From positions 2,591,001-2,655,000 of the forward strand of contig NZ_LT703001.1 of the NCBI RefSeq assembly GCF_900149705.1: 64,000 nucleotides of DNA, in the 5' to 3' direction. The translations under genes and the position numbers were made by a program. Below are positions 36,670 through 44,376 of the stretch, one piece after another; within the stretch, counting starts at the first letter, position 1; every line of letters begins with the position of its first letter. The notes under the pieces were generated by a model that was not told the DNA's origin, ran no database searches, and worked only from the letters and a program-made list of their open reading frames with translations. Origin of the DNA: Sphingorhabdus sp. Alg231-15. GTDB lineage: Bacteria; Pseudomonadota; Alphaproteobacteria; Sphingomonadales; Sphingomonadaceae.

Positions 36670-36684
36670 GCATCTCTTTCAACG

Positions 36685-36736
36685 CCCAATAGTCCCGCGC
36701 GCTCGCAACTGCTTGTGAGAGCGCGAGACTATTGGG
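36685..36736 (+). terminator. long GC-rich hairpin after acyl-CoA synthetase
   Basis: CCCAATAGTC (36685-36694) pairs perfectly with GACTATTGGG (36727-36736), and inside it CGCGCTC (36698-36704) pairs with GAGCGCG (36719-36725). The stem starts 16 bases after the stop codon. It is unusually long for a terminator and has no T-run; it may be a terminator or an mRNA-stabilising or repeat element. Confidence 0.55.
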
Positions 36737-36798
36737 TGGACGTAGATTACAGGGTGATTAAAATATCAGCCCTCATTCTAACCTGAAAGGAAATGCAG

Positions 36799-37224
36799 AT
36801 GGCTGTTAATGTAATCTACAAAACCAACGCCACGGCTACTGGCGGACGAGATGGATCTGCCAAATCTGATGACGGGTCGGTTGATGTCAAGCTAGTGGTG
36901 CCCAAAGAAATGGGCGGGCCGGGCGGTGTCGGCGCGAATCCGGAAAAGCTTTTCGCCGCCGGTTATTCGGCATGCTTTCTTGGCGCAATGAAAGCCGTCT
37001 CAGGAAAGGAATCTGTTCAAGTCCCGGACAATGCAACAGTAACAGCAACAATTGGCTTTGGCCCGCGTGAGGAAGGCGGTTACGGGATTACAGCCGATTT
37101 ACAGATCGCATTGCCGGGTGTGGATCGCGCCGATGCCGAACGTTTGGTTCACGCGGCGCATGAGGTTTGTCCTTACTCAAACGCCACGCGCGGCAATGTC
37201 GACGTCGGTCTCACTGTCGTTTGA
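36799..37224 (+). CDS. Ohr/OsmC-family organic hydroperoxide reductase
   Basis: A 141-residue peroxidase with the two reactive cysteines of the family, C59 in GYSACF and C124 in HEVCPYSNAT, and the conserved GGVGANPEKLFAAG segment. This is the Ohr subgroup, which reduces organic and fatty-acid hydroperoxides using lipoylated partners. The start at 36799 is preceded by AAAGGAA at 6 bases; an ATG two codons earlier would abut the ribosome site. No ohrR is adjacent. Confidence 0.9.
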   Translation: MAVNVIYKTNATATGGRDGSAKSDDGSVDVKLVVPKEMGGPGGVGANPEKLFAAGYSACFLGAMKAVSGKESVQVPDNATVTATIGFGPREEGGYGITADLQIALPGVDRADAERLVHAAHEVCPYSNATRGNVDVGLTVV

Positions 37225-37267
37225 CGCGGTGCCCGGATGGTCGCCGGGGGAATAGCTGATCTATGTG

Positions 37268-37873
37268 TTATTCCACTTCGCGAGCGGAATACCAAACGGC
37301 GCATCCGGCAAAAAAAGTGGCAATGGCTCCACTTGCTCCGGCCAGTGGCACGGCTCCCAGCCCCAAACGTAGCGCAGCAATGTTCAGGACAATTGCGATC
37401 AACCCGGTGATCAAACTGACCAGACCGAGGACGCGGCCAATGGTGTCCGCACCCCGAAAAAGCGACAGACCAAAAAATATGGCAGCCAATCCAAGGACGA
37501 CCTTGGCGAGATAATAGAACAGAAATGATCCTGCGAGCACGGTACCCATAAGCGGCGCAAACTCTTCGCCAGCATTGGTCGCGGGCAGAAACATCGACAG
37601 GCCAATGCCTGACTGGACCATGTTCATCAATCCGGCCACCACCAGGGCCGACCAGCCCAATTGCATATCCTGCGACCGGACCAGACCAACAAGAGAAGCA
37701 ATTGCAATGGCAGAAAATACCACAAGTTCGGCGGTCCAGATTGTCGATCGCAGAGGCCAGCCTTCGACAATCCCAACACCGCTGAGGGTTGCCGTATAGA
37801 TTAGCTGTGAAATAACGGTGAGTATCAGCAGGGCTGATACAAATATTGCGATAGGACGCGTCTTCTGTGGCAT
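37268..37873 (-). CDS. hypothetical multi-spanning membrane protein
   Basis: A 201-residue hydrophobic protein with about six transmembrane helices. The pattern ISQLIYTATLSG near the N-terminus and FYYLAKVVLGLAAI later is reminiscent of small sphingomonad membrane proteins related to DUF4386; I cannot name a function. It is convergent with the Ohr gene (44 bases apart) and divergent from the CYP153 gene across a gap carrying a diverged copy of the dispersed repeat. Confidence 0.7.
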   Translation of the reverse strand: MPQKTRPIAIFVSALLILTVISQLIYTATLSGVGIVEGWPLRSTIWTAELVVFSAIAIASLVGLVRSQDMQLGWSALVVAGLMNMVQSGIGLSMFLPATNAGEEFAPLMGTVLAGSFLFYYLAKVVLGLAAIFFGLSLFRGADTIGRVLGLVSLITGLIAIVLNIAALRLGLGAVPLAGASGAIATFFAGCAVWYSAREVE

Positions 37874-38061
37874 GATTCCTCCATAATGTCCCGAGTATCG
37901 AGTCTATTCGGTCTGATCCGTAAATTGGTTACAACCGAGATGAAAATATCGATATCAGTTCGGCCTTACGCCCAGAACAATACGCCACTGGGAAGATATT
38001 GGCCATCGTTACTGCCAGCGAGCAACTCCAAAGCCCTGGGGTAGCAATACAGCGTTTTCTG

Positions 38062-38123
38062 CCAATGTTCGCGTCTTGAAACGAGGCAGTTATGTTCGCT
38101 GAGAGTGCAAAAGCGGATGTTGG
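38062..38123. repeat. dispersed palindromic repeat, diverged long copy H
   Basis: CCAATGTTCGCGT (38062-38074) faces AAAGCGGATGTTGG (38110-38123); the second half, ATGTTCGC...GCAAAAGCGGATGTTGG, aligns with copies B and F. Several substitutions show it is older. It lies upstream of the CYP153 gene, close to where its regulatory sites would be. Confidence 0.5.
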
Positions 38124-38207
38124 AATTGCAAAATGCGCGCAATATTGGAATAAAGTTGCAAACTGGAACTGATGACCAGGCCCGAGACATTGCTAGAGGA
38201 TGATAAT

Positions 38208-39476
38208 ATGAGCGACGCGACCCTGACTATGGATGCGGATGATATTATTCCAGACCCCTATTCGATTCCTCTGGACGAGATTAACATGGCGCAACCCCGC
38301 ATATTTCAGAATAACGCGCATGGAGAATATTTTCGACGCTTGCGGAAAGAAGATCCGGTTCACTATTGCCGAGACAGTGATATTGGCCCCTTCTGGTCGG
38401 TCACCAAATTTGACGACATTGTAAAAATCGACAGTAACCATCAGCAATTTTCTTCGGAACCCTCGATTTCCCTTGGTAATCCGCCGGATGACTTTACGAC
38501 ACCTATGTTCATTGCGATGGACCCGCCGAAACATGATGTGCAGCGCAAAGCAGCAAATCCAGGTGTCGCACCTGCCCGCCTTGCCGAATTAGAAGGGCTT
38601 ATCCGGGAACGCGCCGGGAAGATCCTGGATGATTTGCCGGTTGATGAAGAATTTAACTGGGTTGATCGCGTATCGATCGAACTGACCACCCAGATGCTGG
38701 CGACATTGTTCGATTTCCCGTTTGAGGACCGCTATTTGCTCACCAAGTGGTCGGATATAACTACGAATGTGGAAATGTTCGTCTCCGAAGAGAAGATTCA
38801 GGAACGGCGCACCGTACTTCGTGAATGCCTCACTTACTTTTCCCGGCTTTGGCACGAGCGGGCAAACCAGCCACCAAAGTTCGATTTTATTTCGTTAATG
38901 GCTCATAATCCTGACACAAAGAATATGATCGATAATCCGATGGAATTGCTCGGCAATCTTATACTCCTCATCGTTGGCGGCAATGATACAACCCGCAACA
39001 GTATCAGTGCCGGTATAGTCGGCCTCAATCAAAACCCAAAGGAATATGACAAGCTCCTGGCCGATCCGACATTAATCCCAAATATGGTTTCGGAAATTAT
39101 CCGCTGGCAAACCCCGCTTGCCTATATGCGCCGCACCGCCAAGGAGGATGTTGAATTTCAAGGAAAACAGATCAAGAAAGGCGATAAAGTTGTCATGTGG
39201 TACGTGTCCGGCAACCGCGACGAGACCAAGATTGACAATGCCGATGAACTGCTGATCGACCGCCCACGCGCGCGCCAGCATATGTCCTTCGGATTTGGCA
39301 TTCATCGCTGCATGGGCAACCGCGTTGGCGAAATGCAAGTGCGTATTCTCTGGGAGGAAATCTTAAAACGGTTTGAGCGAGTGAAAATGGTCCGCGATCC
39401 CGTCCGCGTGAAAAGCAGCTTCGTTATGGGTTATTCAGAAGTGATGGTCAGGCTCGTTCCAAAGGATAAAAAATAG
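38208..39476 (+). CDS. cytochrome P450, CYP153-like
   Basis: A 422-residue soluble P450. The I-helix oxygen-binding motif is GGNDTT (257-262), ExxR is EIIR (296-299) and the haem loop FGFGIHRCMGNRVGE has the ligand cysteine C368. The I-helix TTRNSISAG and the C-terminal MGYSEVMVRL are typical of CYP153, which hydroxylates the terminal carbon of alkanes and fatty acids. Start at 38208 follows GAGG by 8 bases. Its ferredoxin gene starts on the base after its stop. No ferredoxin reductase is in the window, so reducing power must come from elsewhere. Confidence 0.9.
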   Translation: MSDATLTMDADDIIPDPYSIPLDEINMAQPRIFQNNAHGEYFRRLRKEDPVHYCRDSDIGPFWSVTKFDDIVKIDSNHQQFSSEPSISLGNPPDDFTTPMFIAMDPPKHDVQRKAANPGVAPARLAELEGLIRERAGKILDDLPVDEEFNWVDRVSIELTTQMLATLFDFPFEDRYLLTKWSDITTNVEMFVSEEKIQERRTVLRECLTYFSRLWHERANQPPKFDFISLMAHNPDTKNMIDNPMELLGNLILLIVGGNDTTRNSISAGIVGLNQNPKEYDKLLADPTLIPNMVSEIIRWQTPLAYMRRTAKEDVEFQGKQIKKGDKVVMWYVSGNRDETKIDNADELLIDRPRARQHMSFGFGIHRCMGNRVGEMQVRILWEEILKRFERVKMVRDPVRVKSSFVMGYSEVMVRLVPKDKK

Positions 39477-39797
39477 ATGCCAAAAATTATTTTCGTTGAA
39501 CATGATGAAACCATTCATGAAGTTGTTGCAGAAAACGGTGCATCGGTGATGGAAACCGCCCTCGACCATTTAGTTCCCGGAATCGATGCCGATTGCGGCG
39601 GCCAGTGTGCCTGCGCAACTTGCCACGTCTTTATCAACGGCGAATGGGCTGCAAAAATTCCGACCAGAGATGAAACGGAAGAAACGATGCTGGAACTCGC
39701 AGAAGGCGTAACCGAATTTTCTCGGCTCGCTTGCCAGATCCCGATGAGCGATGAGCTGGATGGGCTGAAGGTGCAGTTGCCAAAGGCGCAGCATTGA
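39477..39797 (+). CDS. [2Fe-2S] ferredoxin (P450 partner)
   Basis: A 106-residue adrenodoxin/putidaredoxin-type ferredoxin. Cluster ligands follow the C-X5-C-X2-C...C pattern: C40, C46, C49 and C86; C44 is an extra cysteine. It begins immediately after the CYP153 stop codon, so it is almost certainly the electron donor of that enzyme and translated from the same mRNA. A dispersed repeat copy lies 83 bases downstream. Confidence 0.93.
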   Translation: MPKIIFVEHDETIHEVVAENGASVMETALDHLVPGIDADCGGQCACATCHVFINGEWAAKIPTRDETEETMLELAEGVTEFSRLACQIPMSDELDGLKVQLPKAQH

Positions 39798-39879
39798 GAA
39801 TTGTTTAGGCGTAATTTGCCGATTCCCGATCAATCAATATGAATTCCAACTGCAAAGAGTTGAAATTTCACCCATAGGC

Positions 39880-39913
39880 CAGTGTCTGCTTTGGGCGCAA
39901 AAGCGGACACTGG
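39880..39913. repeat. dispersed palindromic repeat, copy B (short)
   Basis: CAGTGTCTGCTTT and AAAGCGGACACTG form 13-base arms with one G-T mismatch around the centre GGGCGCA. This is one of the cleanest copies, nearly identical to copy F at 56160. A partial fragment, GACTGTCCGCT, follows at about 39928. Confidence 0.75.
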
Positions 39914-39981
39914 AGCTTAGCAATCGGACTGTCCGCTAACGACTCAATTGCTTACACTTTCGCTCATGCTATTGAGTCAGT

Positions 39982-40374
39982 ATGAAATTTATTTCTCCGA
40001 GAAAACTGGTTGGCTGCATGGGCGTTATAATCGTGGCGCTAGGAGCTACTATGCTGTGGCTAACATTCGAATTCGGTTATCTGCCAAGCCGTTCATTCGA
40101 TGCAGATGGGTGGAAGCAATCAGAGGAGGTTGAAGGTTCCCCACGGCTTGCGATGGTGGATTCACTGATTGAAAGCCGTAAGCTTGAAGGAAAGACCCAA
40201 GATGAAATTTTGGCGCTTCTTGGCCCTCCGACCGATACAAGCTATTTCACCGACTGGGATGCAGTCTACTGGTTAGGACCGGAACGAGGCTGGTTGCGAT
40301 TAGATTCTGAGTGGCTCGTATTGCGGTTTGACGACAAGGGAAGAGTCTTTGAGTATCAACTCGTGCGAGACTGA
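39982..40374 (+). CDS. hypothetical membrane-anchored protein
   Basis: A 130-residue protein with one N-terminal transmembrane helix or uncleaved signal (about 9-30). The remainder has SLIESRKLEGKTQDEILALLGPPT, similar to the SmpA/OmlA-type small outer-membrane lipoprotein or DUF fold that reads K(T/S)xxEVxxLLGxP, followed by a strand-rich tail (WDAVYWLGPERGW, WLVLRFDDKGRV). That fold assignment is tentative. The gene is flanked on both sides by dispersed repeat copies. Confidence 0.6.
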   Translation: MKFISPRKLVGCMGVIIVALGATMLWLTFEFGYLPSRSFDADGWKQSEEVEGSPRLAMVDSLIESRKLEGKTQDEILALLGPPTDTSYFTDWDAVYWLGPERGWLRLDSEWLVLRFDDKGRVFEYQLVRD

Positions 40375-40383
40375 GTGTTAATC

Positions 40384-40446
40384 GTCCGCTTTCGGGATAT
40401 AGCGGTCACAATGCTAGCGTTCGCTTTGGGCGCAAAAGCGGACACT
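40384..40446. repeat. dispersed palindromic repeat, long copy C
   Basis: GTCCGCTTTCGGGATATAGC at the left and GGGCGCAAAAGCGGACAC at the right enclose GGTCACAATGCTAGCGTTCGC. The outer arms GTCCGCTTT/AAAGCGGAC are perfect, with inner dyads. It is the fullest clean copy of the 60-70 base version and lies 10 bases after the gene ending at 40374. Confidence 0.75.
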
Positions 40447-40554
40447 AGGATTGCTATATTAACCCGCAACCGATATTTGTTTGAGACGGCCTCGCACCAA
40501 AAAATAGAACGTGGCCGACATCCGTTACCTAGCACGTCTTTGTTACAACTAAGA

Positions 40555-41046
40555 ATGAGCTTGAAGATTATTTTCTTGAACCCACGCCTCCCAGCCATAC
40601 GCATTTGCCTAGCTCTCGCAATGTCATCTATTGTCGTAGGATGTGATGAGAATAAGCATGACGAAACTGCTGAAACAAGTGCAATTATGGATGTTATTGA
40701 AAATGAGGTGAGTATCCCTTCTAGCGGTCGCACTCTGGACGAATATGTAAGATACTATAGTTTCACGGCAAATGGAGAGGTTTCGGTAGTCTACATTACC
40801 CCCATTAACGTCAGCGAAAGCGTAATTTGTGATGATGAGGAAGTGATTTCGATATGCACACCGGAAGGAAGAAGGATTTCATTTGCTGAAGCGGGTACCC
40901 GAATGTGGCTGAATGATTTTGACTTAATCCCGGGCATGGATGATGGAGGTTGCAATTACATCCAATTTGAGTTTGATCCGGCGACCTCGAATATTTTGAA
41001 CTTCAGATGTAATGCCCTTAATGGAGCCGCACAAAAAGCAAACTGA
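40555..41046 (+). CDS. hypothetical lipoprotein
   Basis: A 163-residue protein with a lipoprotein-like signal: a basic start, hydrophobic core and lipobox IVVGC about residue 30. I use ATG 40555, since an upstream in-frame start at 40375 would translate through the dispersed repeat. The mature part contains an acidic stretch (DEEVISICTPEGRR) and a C-terminal cysteine segment with DDGGCNYIQFEF and NFRCNALNG. No family recognised. Dispersed repeats lie at both ends (C and D). Confidence 0.55.
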   Translation: MSLKIIFLNPRLPAIRICLALAMSSIVVGCDENKHDETAETSAIMDVIENEVSIPSSGRTLDEYVRYYSFTANGEVSVVYITPINVSESVICDDEEVISICTPEGRRISFAEAGTRMWLNDFDLIPGMDDGGCNYIQFEFDPATSNILNFRCNALNGAAQKAN

Positions 41047-41065
41047 CTCCAAAGCTTCCCGTTTC

Positions 41066-41135
41066 CAGTGTCCGCTTTCGGGATCAAGCTGCCCCCATTG
41101 CTCACAATAGCTAGGGCGCAATAGCGGGCGTTGGG
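41066..41135. repeat. dispersed palindromic repeat, long copy D
   Basis: CCAGTGTCCGCTTTCGGGAT opens and GGGCGCAATAGCGGGCGTTGG (last bases) closes a 70-base copy; the right arm has two changes from copy C. It sits in the convergent gap between the lipoprotein gene and the methyltransferase gene. Confidence 0.7.
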
Positions 41136-41141
41136 AGGCCC

Positions 41142-42203
41142 TTAGCCAGTAACCTCCAGCACCATATTGGTCGGTGTTTCCGTCGCGCGGCTAACATTCG
41201 AAAATCCGGCTTGATTGAGCACTTCGGTCAGTCGCTTTTGACCGGCTTGTGCACCCAGGCCCAGGCCTACTTCCTGTGCGACCGATGTCGGCGTACAGAT
41301 AGTGGTTGAGAAAGCATAAAAAATCTGACCCAGCGGATGCAGGTTTTCGCTCATGCTATCTCCCGCAAGCGGCTCTACAAGCATAAAGGTGCCATCCGGG
41401 CTTAGCGCTTTCCTGATATGGGATGCGGCGCCAACCGGATCACCCATGTCGTGCAATGCATCAAATATGCAGGCGAAGTCGAAATCACTACCTTCAAAAT
41501 CCTGAGCCCGAGCAACCTGAAATTCCACATTGCTGACGCCAGCTTCTTTGGCCTTGGCCCTTGCTTCCTCGATGGACGGTTCATGAAAATCTATCCCGAC
41601 AATTGTCGAGTTTGGATAGGCTTGCGCCATCAGGATTGTTGATGATCCATGGCCACAGGCAATATCCGCGATCTTTGCCCCTGTCTTGAGCTTTTCTTCG
41701 ACCCCGCCGAGCGCTGGAATCCAGTTGTCGATCAGGTTCGCAGCATAACCAGGGCGGAAAAAGCGATCCGTGCCACAGAAGCAACATTCACTGTGATCGC
41801 CCCAAGGTCGTCCTTTGCCGGATTTGAACGTCTCGACGGCTTTGGCTTGTGTTTCATATTGCGATACAACAGATTGGAAAAATCCCTGCATACAGGCGGG
41901 TTGTCCTTCCCTTGCAAAAACAAGGGCCTGTTCCTCCGACAAGGAAAACCGGTCTTCATCAGCATGATGGGTGACATAGCAAGCCGCAGCATTTGAGCCC
42001 AGCCATTGTGATAGATATTTTGCGTTGATCCCAGTTTTTGCGGCAAGTTCATCTACCGTCAGTGCGCCCGCGCCATCCATGATATCATAGACCCCGGCCT
42101 GATCGCCAATATAGGCCATGAACAGGCTCATTGCCCCGGCGACATCGCCGATCACTTTACCGGCCAGTGCTTCTAATTTGGCCTCGTCAACTTGTTCCGT
42201 CAT
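41142..42203 (-). CDS. class I SAM-dependent methyltransferase with N-terminal winged helix
   Basis: A 353-residue protein. Residues about 1-110 form a helical winged-helix dimerisation region (ELAAKTGINAKYLSQWLG) like that of O-methyltransferases and of the so-called rv2258c-type methyltransferases. The Rossmann domain begins at about 170 with ADIACGHGSS (motif I) and VGIDFHEPS, then FDALHDMGDP and LVEP. A CCFCG cluster lies around residues 137-141. Substrate is unknown. AGGAGAC lies 6 bases upstream of ATG. The region upstream carries a repeat copy and a tandem 12-base duplication. Confidence 0.82.
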   Translation of the reverse strand: MTEQVDEAKLEALAGKVIGDVAGAMSLFMAYIGDQAGVYDIMDGAGALTVDELAAKTGINAKYLSQWLGSNAAACYVTHHADEDRFSLSEEQALVFAREGQPACMQGFFQSVVSQYETQAKAVETFKSGKGRPWGDHSECCFCGTDRFFRPGYAANLIDNWIPALGGVEEKLKTGAKIADIACGHGSSTILMAQAYPNSTIVGIDFHEPSIEEARAKAKEAGVSNVEFQVARAQDFEGSDFDFACIFDALHDMGDPVGAASHIRKALSPDGTFMLVEPLAGDSMSENLHPLGQIFYAFSTTICTPTSVAQEVGLGLGAQAGQKRLTEVLNQAGFSNVSRATETPTNMVLEVTG

Positions 42204-42238
42204 TTTTTCGTCTCCTGATCAGTGACCCCGTGACACAT

Positions 42239-42262
42239 TGTCATATTGGGTGTCATATTGGG
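42239..42262. repeat. 12-bp tandem duplication
   Basis: TGTCATATTGGG is present twice in tandem (42239-42250 and 42251-42262), 36 bases upstream of the methyltransferase start and directly beside dispersed repeat copy E. It could be a slippage product or a target-site-like duplication. Confidence 0.6.
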
Positions 42263-42266
42263 TCTT

Positions 42267-42330
42267 CTTGGTGTCCGCTTCGGGGCCAGAGCCGGCATTC
42301 GCAGACTTTGCGATTGCCGGCAGCCCAGTT
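42267..42330. repeat. dispersed repeat, degenerate copy E
   Basis: TTGGTGTCCGCTTCGGGGCC matches the left arm of copies C and D; the right part (AGACTTTGCGATTGCCGGCA) is no longer recognisable. It follows the stop codon of the truncated NTF2-like gene. Confidence 0.45.
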
Positions 42331-42334
42331 GCTG

Positions 42335-42586
42335 TCATTCATCCATTTTTGCGCGATAGGGGCCTTTAGCGATCTGGCTGATTGGTGGCGCATTACCGTA
42401 GGAACGCACCAAACGAAAATCGCGGTGCATGAGGGTAGCGACTGTTTCAAGATCAGCGGCAAGAAGGGCTGCAGCCCATGTCTCTTCCTGCGCGCCTATG
42501 GCTTCTGCTTTCGAAGCAGGCATGGTTTCTGCGCCTGCTGTCCCAGCGAAGAGGATGGCACCCATAATGATGGCAAGCAGTTTCAT
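42335..42586 (-). pseudogene. truncated DUF4440/NTF2-like secreted protein
   Basis: An 83-residue reading frame with a clean signal peptide (1-20, ending AGAE) and strong GGAGGG ribosome site. Residues about 33-60 (ETWAAALLAADLETVATLMH then RDFRLV) resemble the first helix and strand of DUF4440/SnoaL-type NTF2-like proteins, which are normally at least 110-130 residues. The frame stops early (KMDE) exactly where the degenerate repeat copy E begins, so the 3' half was probably lost. It could alternatively encode a short intact protein. Confidence 0.5.
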
Positions 42587-42933
42587 TTTATTCCCTCCAT
42601 AGTTGGAATAAATTCAACAGCGACCACGAGATATCTTAACTGTTGGGCTGGATTATGTCGATGATTTCATCACAAGCGAATTCCCGTGGGGGATTTTGCT
42701 ATGCAGGATCCAGAAGCGTGGATTCAACGTCACGGATATCCAGGGAACCCTCTATTCGCCAACCCCAGGCCCTCTGCAAACTTTCAACAAAATGAACGGT
42801 TTGCTGCCTGTGATACAATTTGCGACAATTTTACCCTGTTCTGACAAACTTCAGGGACATATCCCTCTTAGAAATATATTCATGGCGGCTACGAATGACC
42901 GCCTCCCTGAATGAATGGACAAGGATGAATATT
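42587..42933. other. gene-free stretch before EF-hand gene
   Basis: About 350 bases between the truncated NTF2-like gene and the EF-hand gene, read divergently. I see no gene, no hairpin and no clear operator; it presumably holds promoters for both. Confidence 0.45.
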
Positions 42934-43551
42934 ATGAAAAAGACAATCTTGATTTCGAGTGCGGCAGCCCTTTTGATTGCAGGCGGTGTCGCTGTTGCGG
43001 CTCCAGGCGGCGGTGGCGGAAAAGGTTGGATGCGGGCTGATGCCAATAATGACAATCAGATCACCCGTGCCGAAATGACCGCTGCGCTGGAACAGCGCTG
43101 GACGAAAATGGATGTCAATCAGGACGGACAGATTTCCAAGGCCGACCGGGAAGCCAAACGGGCACAGCGCTTCACAGAAATGGATACCAATGGTGACGGC
43201 GGTGTCTCGCAAGCCGAAATGGAAGCCTATCGTGCAACCCGCAAATCCGAACGCTTTGCTCGCGCCGATGCCGATGGTAACGGCACGTTGAGCCAGGAAG
43301 AAATGCAGAGCATGCGCGGTAAGCGCGGCGGTAAAGGTTGGGGTAAACGCGGCGGTAAAGGCAAGCGCGGTGCCATGATGAAGCGCGCCGACACCAATGG
43401 CGATCAGATGATCAGCAAAGCGGAGTTTGAGGCCGCAGCCATAGCGCGCTTTGAAAGAGTAGATGCCAATGGCGATGGCACAGTGACTGCCGAAGAGCGG
43501 CAAGCGGCTCGCGAAGCCCGCCGCGGCGCACGGAATAAAAGAGGCGGTTAA
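42934..43551 (+). CDS. secreted six-EF-hand calcium-binding protein
   Basis: A 205-residue protein with a signal peptide (about 1-23, ending VAAP). Six EF-hand loops start at D36, D60, D84, D112, D153 and D177, of the form DxNxDG(x)(I/V)(T/S). Between the fourth and fifth is a Gly/Lys linker (RGGKGWGKRGGKGKRG). The start is set by AAGGATG just upstream of ATG 42934. It should bind calcium in the periplasm or outside. The terminator right after it separates it from an OmpR-type two-component operon on the same strand; such EF-hand/two-component neighbours recur in proteobacteria. Confidence 0.9.
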   Translation: MKKTILISSAAALLIAGGVAVAAPGGGGGKGWMRADANNDNQITRAEMTAALEQRWTKMDVNQDGQISKADREAKRAQRFTEMDTNGDGGVSQAEMEAYRATRKSERFARADADGNGTLSQEEMQSMRGKRGGKGWGKRGGKGKRGAMMKRADTNGDQMISKAEFEAAAIARFERVDANGDGTVTAEERQAAREARRGARNKRGG

Positions 43552-43573
43552 TCCCTGGACCACTCTTTTATGT

Positions 43574-43629
43574 GAACGGGTCACCGGCAATACCCTCCCG
43601 TAACAGCGCCGGTGATCCGTTCCTTTTTT
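43574..43629 (+). terminator. intrinsic terminator after EF-hand gene
   Basis: GAACGGGTCACCGGC (43574-43588) pairs with GCCGGTGATCCGTTC (43608-43622), 15 bp with one G-T wobble, followed by CTTTTTT. This is a textbook Rho-independent terminator. It lies 24 bases before the two-component operon start, so read-through would couple the two units. Confidence 0.9.
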
Positions 43630-43653
43630 CTATTCCTGTGTTAGGTGAACCAG

Positions 43654-44376
43654 ATGTCGGGACAAACGCATATATTATTAGTTGATGACGAGGCTTCTTT
43701 GCGGGAGCCATTAGCCGACTATCTGACCAAACAGGGCTTTCGTGTGCAGCAAGCGAGCGATGCCAGCCAGGCGCGTTCGGTGATGAACGCGTTTCAGTTT
43801 GACATCATATTGCTCGATATCATGATGCCCGGTGAAGACGGGCTGAGCTTCTGCCGGCACGTGCGGGAAAAAACCGAGATACCGGTGATTTTCATCAGCG
43901 CGAAAGGAGAAGAACTGGAACGTATTGTCGGTCTGGAACTGGGCGCGGATGACTATGTGACCAAGCCGTTTAGCCCGCGAGAACTGGTCGCCCGGATCAA
44001 GGTCGTGCTGCGGCGCACCAGTAATGGCAATGGCAATGGCGTGAAGCCCGGCAGCGGTGCGATTTACCAGTTTTCCGGATGGACGCTCAAGACCGACCAG
44101 CGCAGCCTGATCGATAGCGAAGGCGTGACGGTGCCGCTGTCGAGCGGCGAATATCAGATGCTTCTTGCCTTGCTTTCGCGGGCGGGTCAGGTGCTCAACC
44201 GCGATCAGCTGCTCGACATCACCCAGGGACGCGAGGCGCATGCCTTTGACCGCGCGGTTGATAACCAGATCAGCCGATTGCGCCGCAAGATCGAGGCGGA
44301 TCCGAAACATCCAGAGATTGTCAAAACCGTCTGGGGCGGCGGCTATGTGCTGGCCGGGGACGTCCAGACGCTATGA
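43654..44376 (+). CDS. OmpR-family response regulator
   Basis: A 240-residue regulator. Receiver: HILLVDDE with acidic pair D11/D12, phospho-acceptor D55 in DIILLDIMMPG and K in YVTKPF. A winged helix follows from about residue 135 with RQLL-type DNA-recognition region (FDRAVDNQISRLRRKIE) and KTVWGGGYVL. The start at ATG 43654 has AGGTGA 6 bases upstream. It overlaps the kinase gene by 4 bases (ATGA). The closest functional group is the OmpR/TctD class; the stimulus is unknown, with the upstream EF-hand protein as a candidate output. Confidence 0.92.
   Translation: MSGQTHILLVDDEASLREPLADYLTKQGFRVQQASDASQARSVMNAFQFDIILLDIMMPGEDGLSFCRHVREKTEIPVIFISAKGEELERIVGLELGADDYVTKPFSPRELVARIKVVLRRTSNGNGNGVKPGSGAIYQFSGWTLKTDQRSLIDSEGVTVPLSSGEYQMLLALLSRAGQVLNRDQLLDITQGREAHAFDRAVDNQISRLRRKIEADPKHPEIVKTVWGGGYVLAGDVQTL

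Noticed and set aside
40375..40554. Longer lipoprotein start upstream of 40555
   Set aside because: The extra 60 residues are encoded by dispersed repeat copy C, and the signal peptide begins only after 40555.
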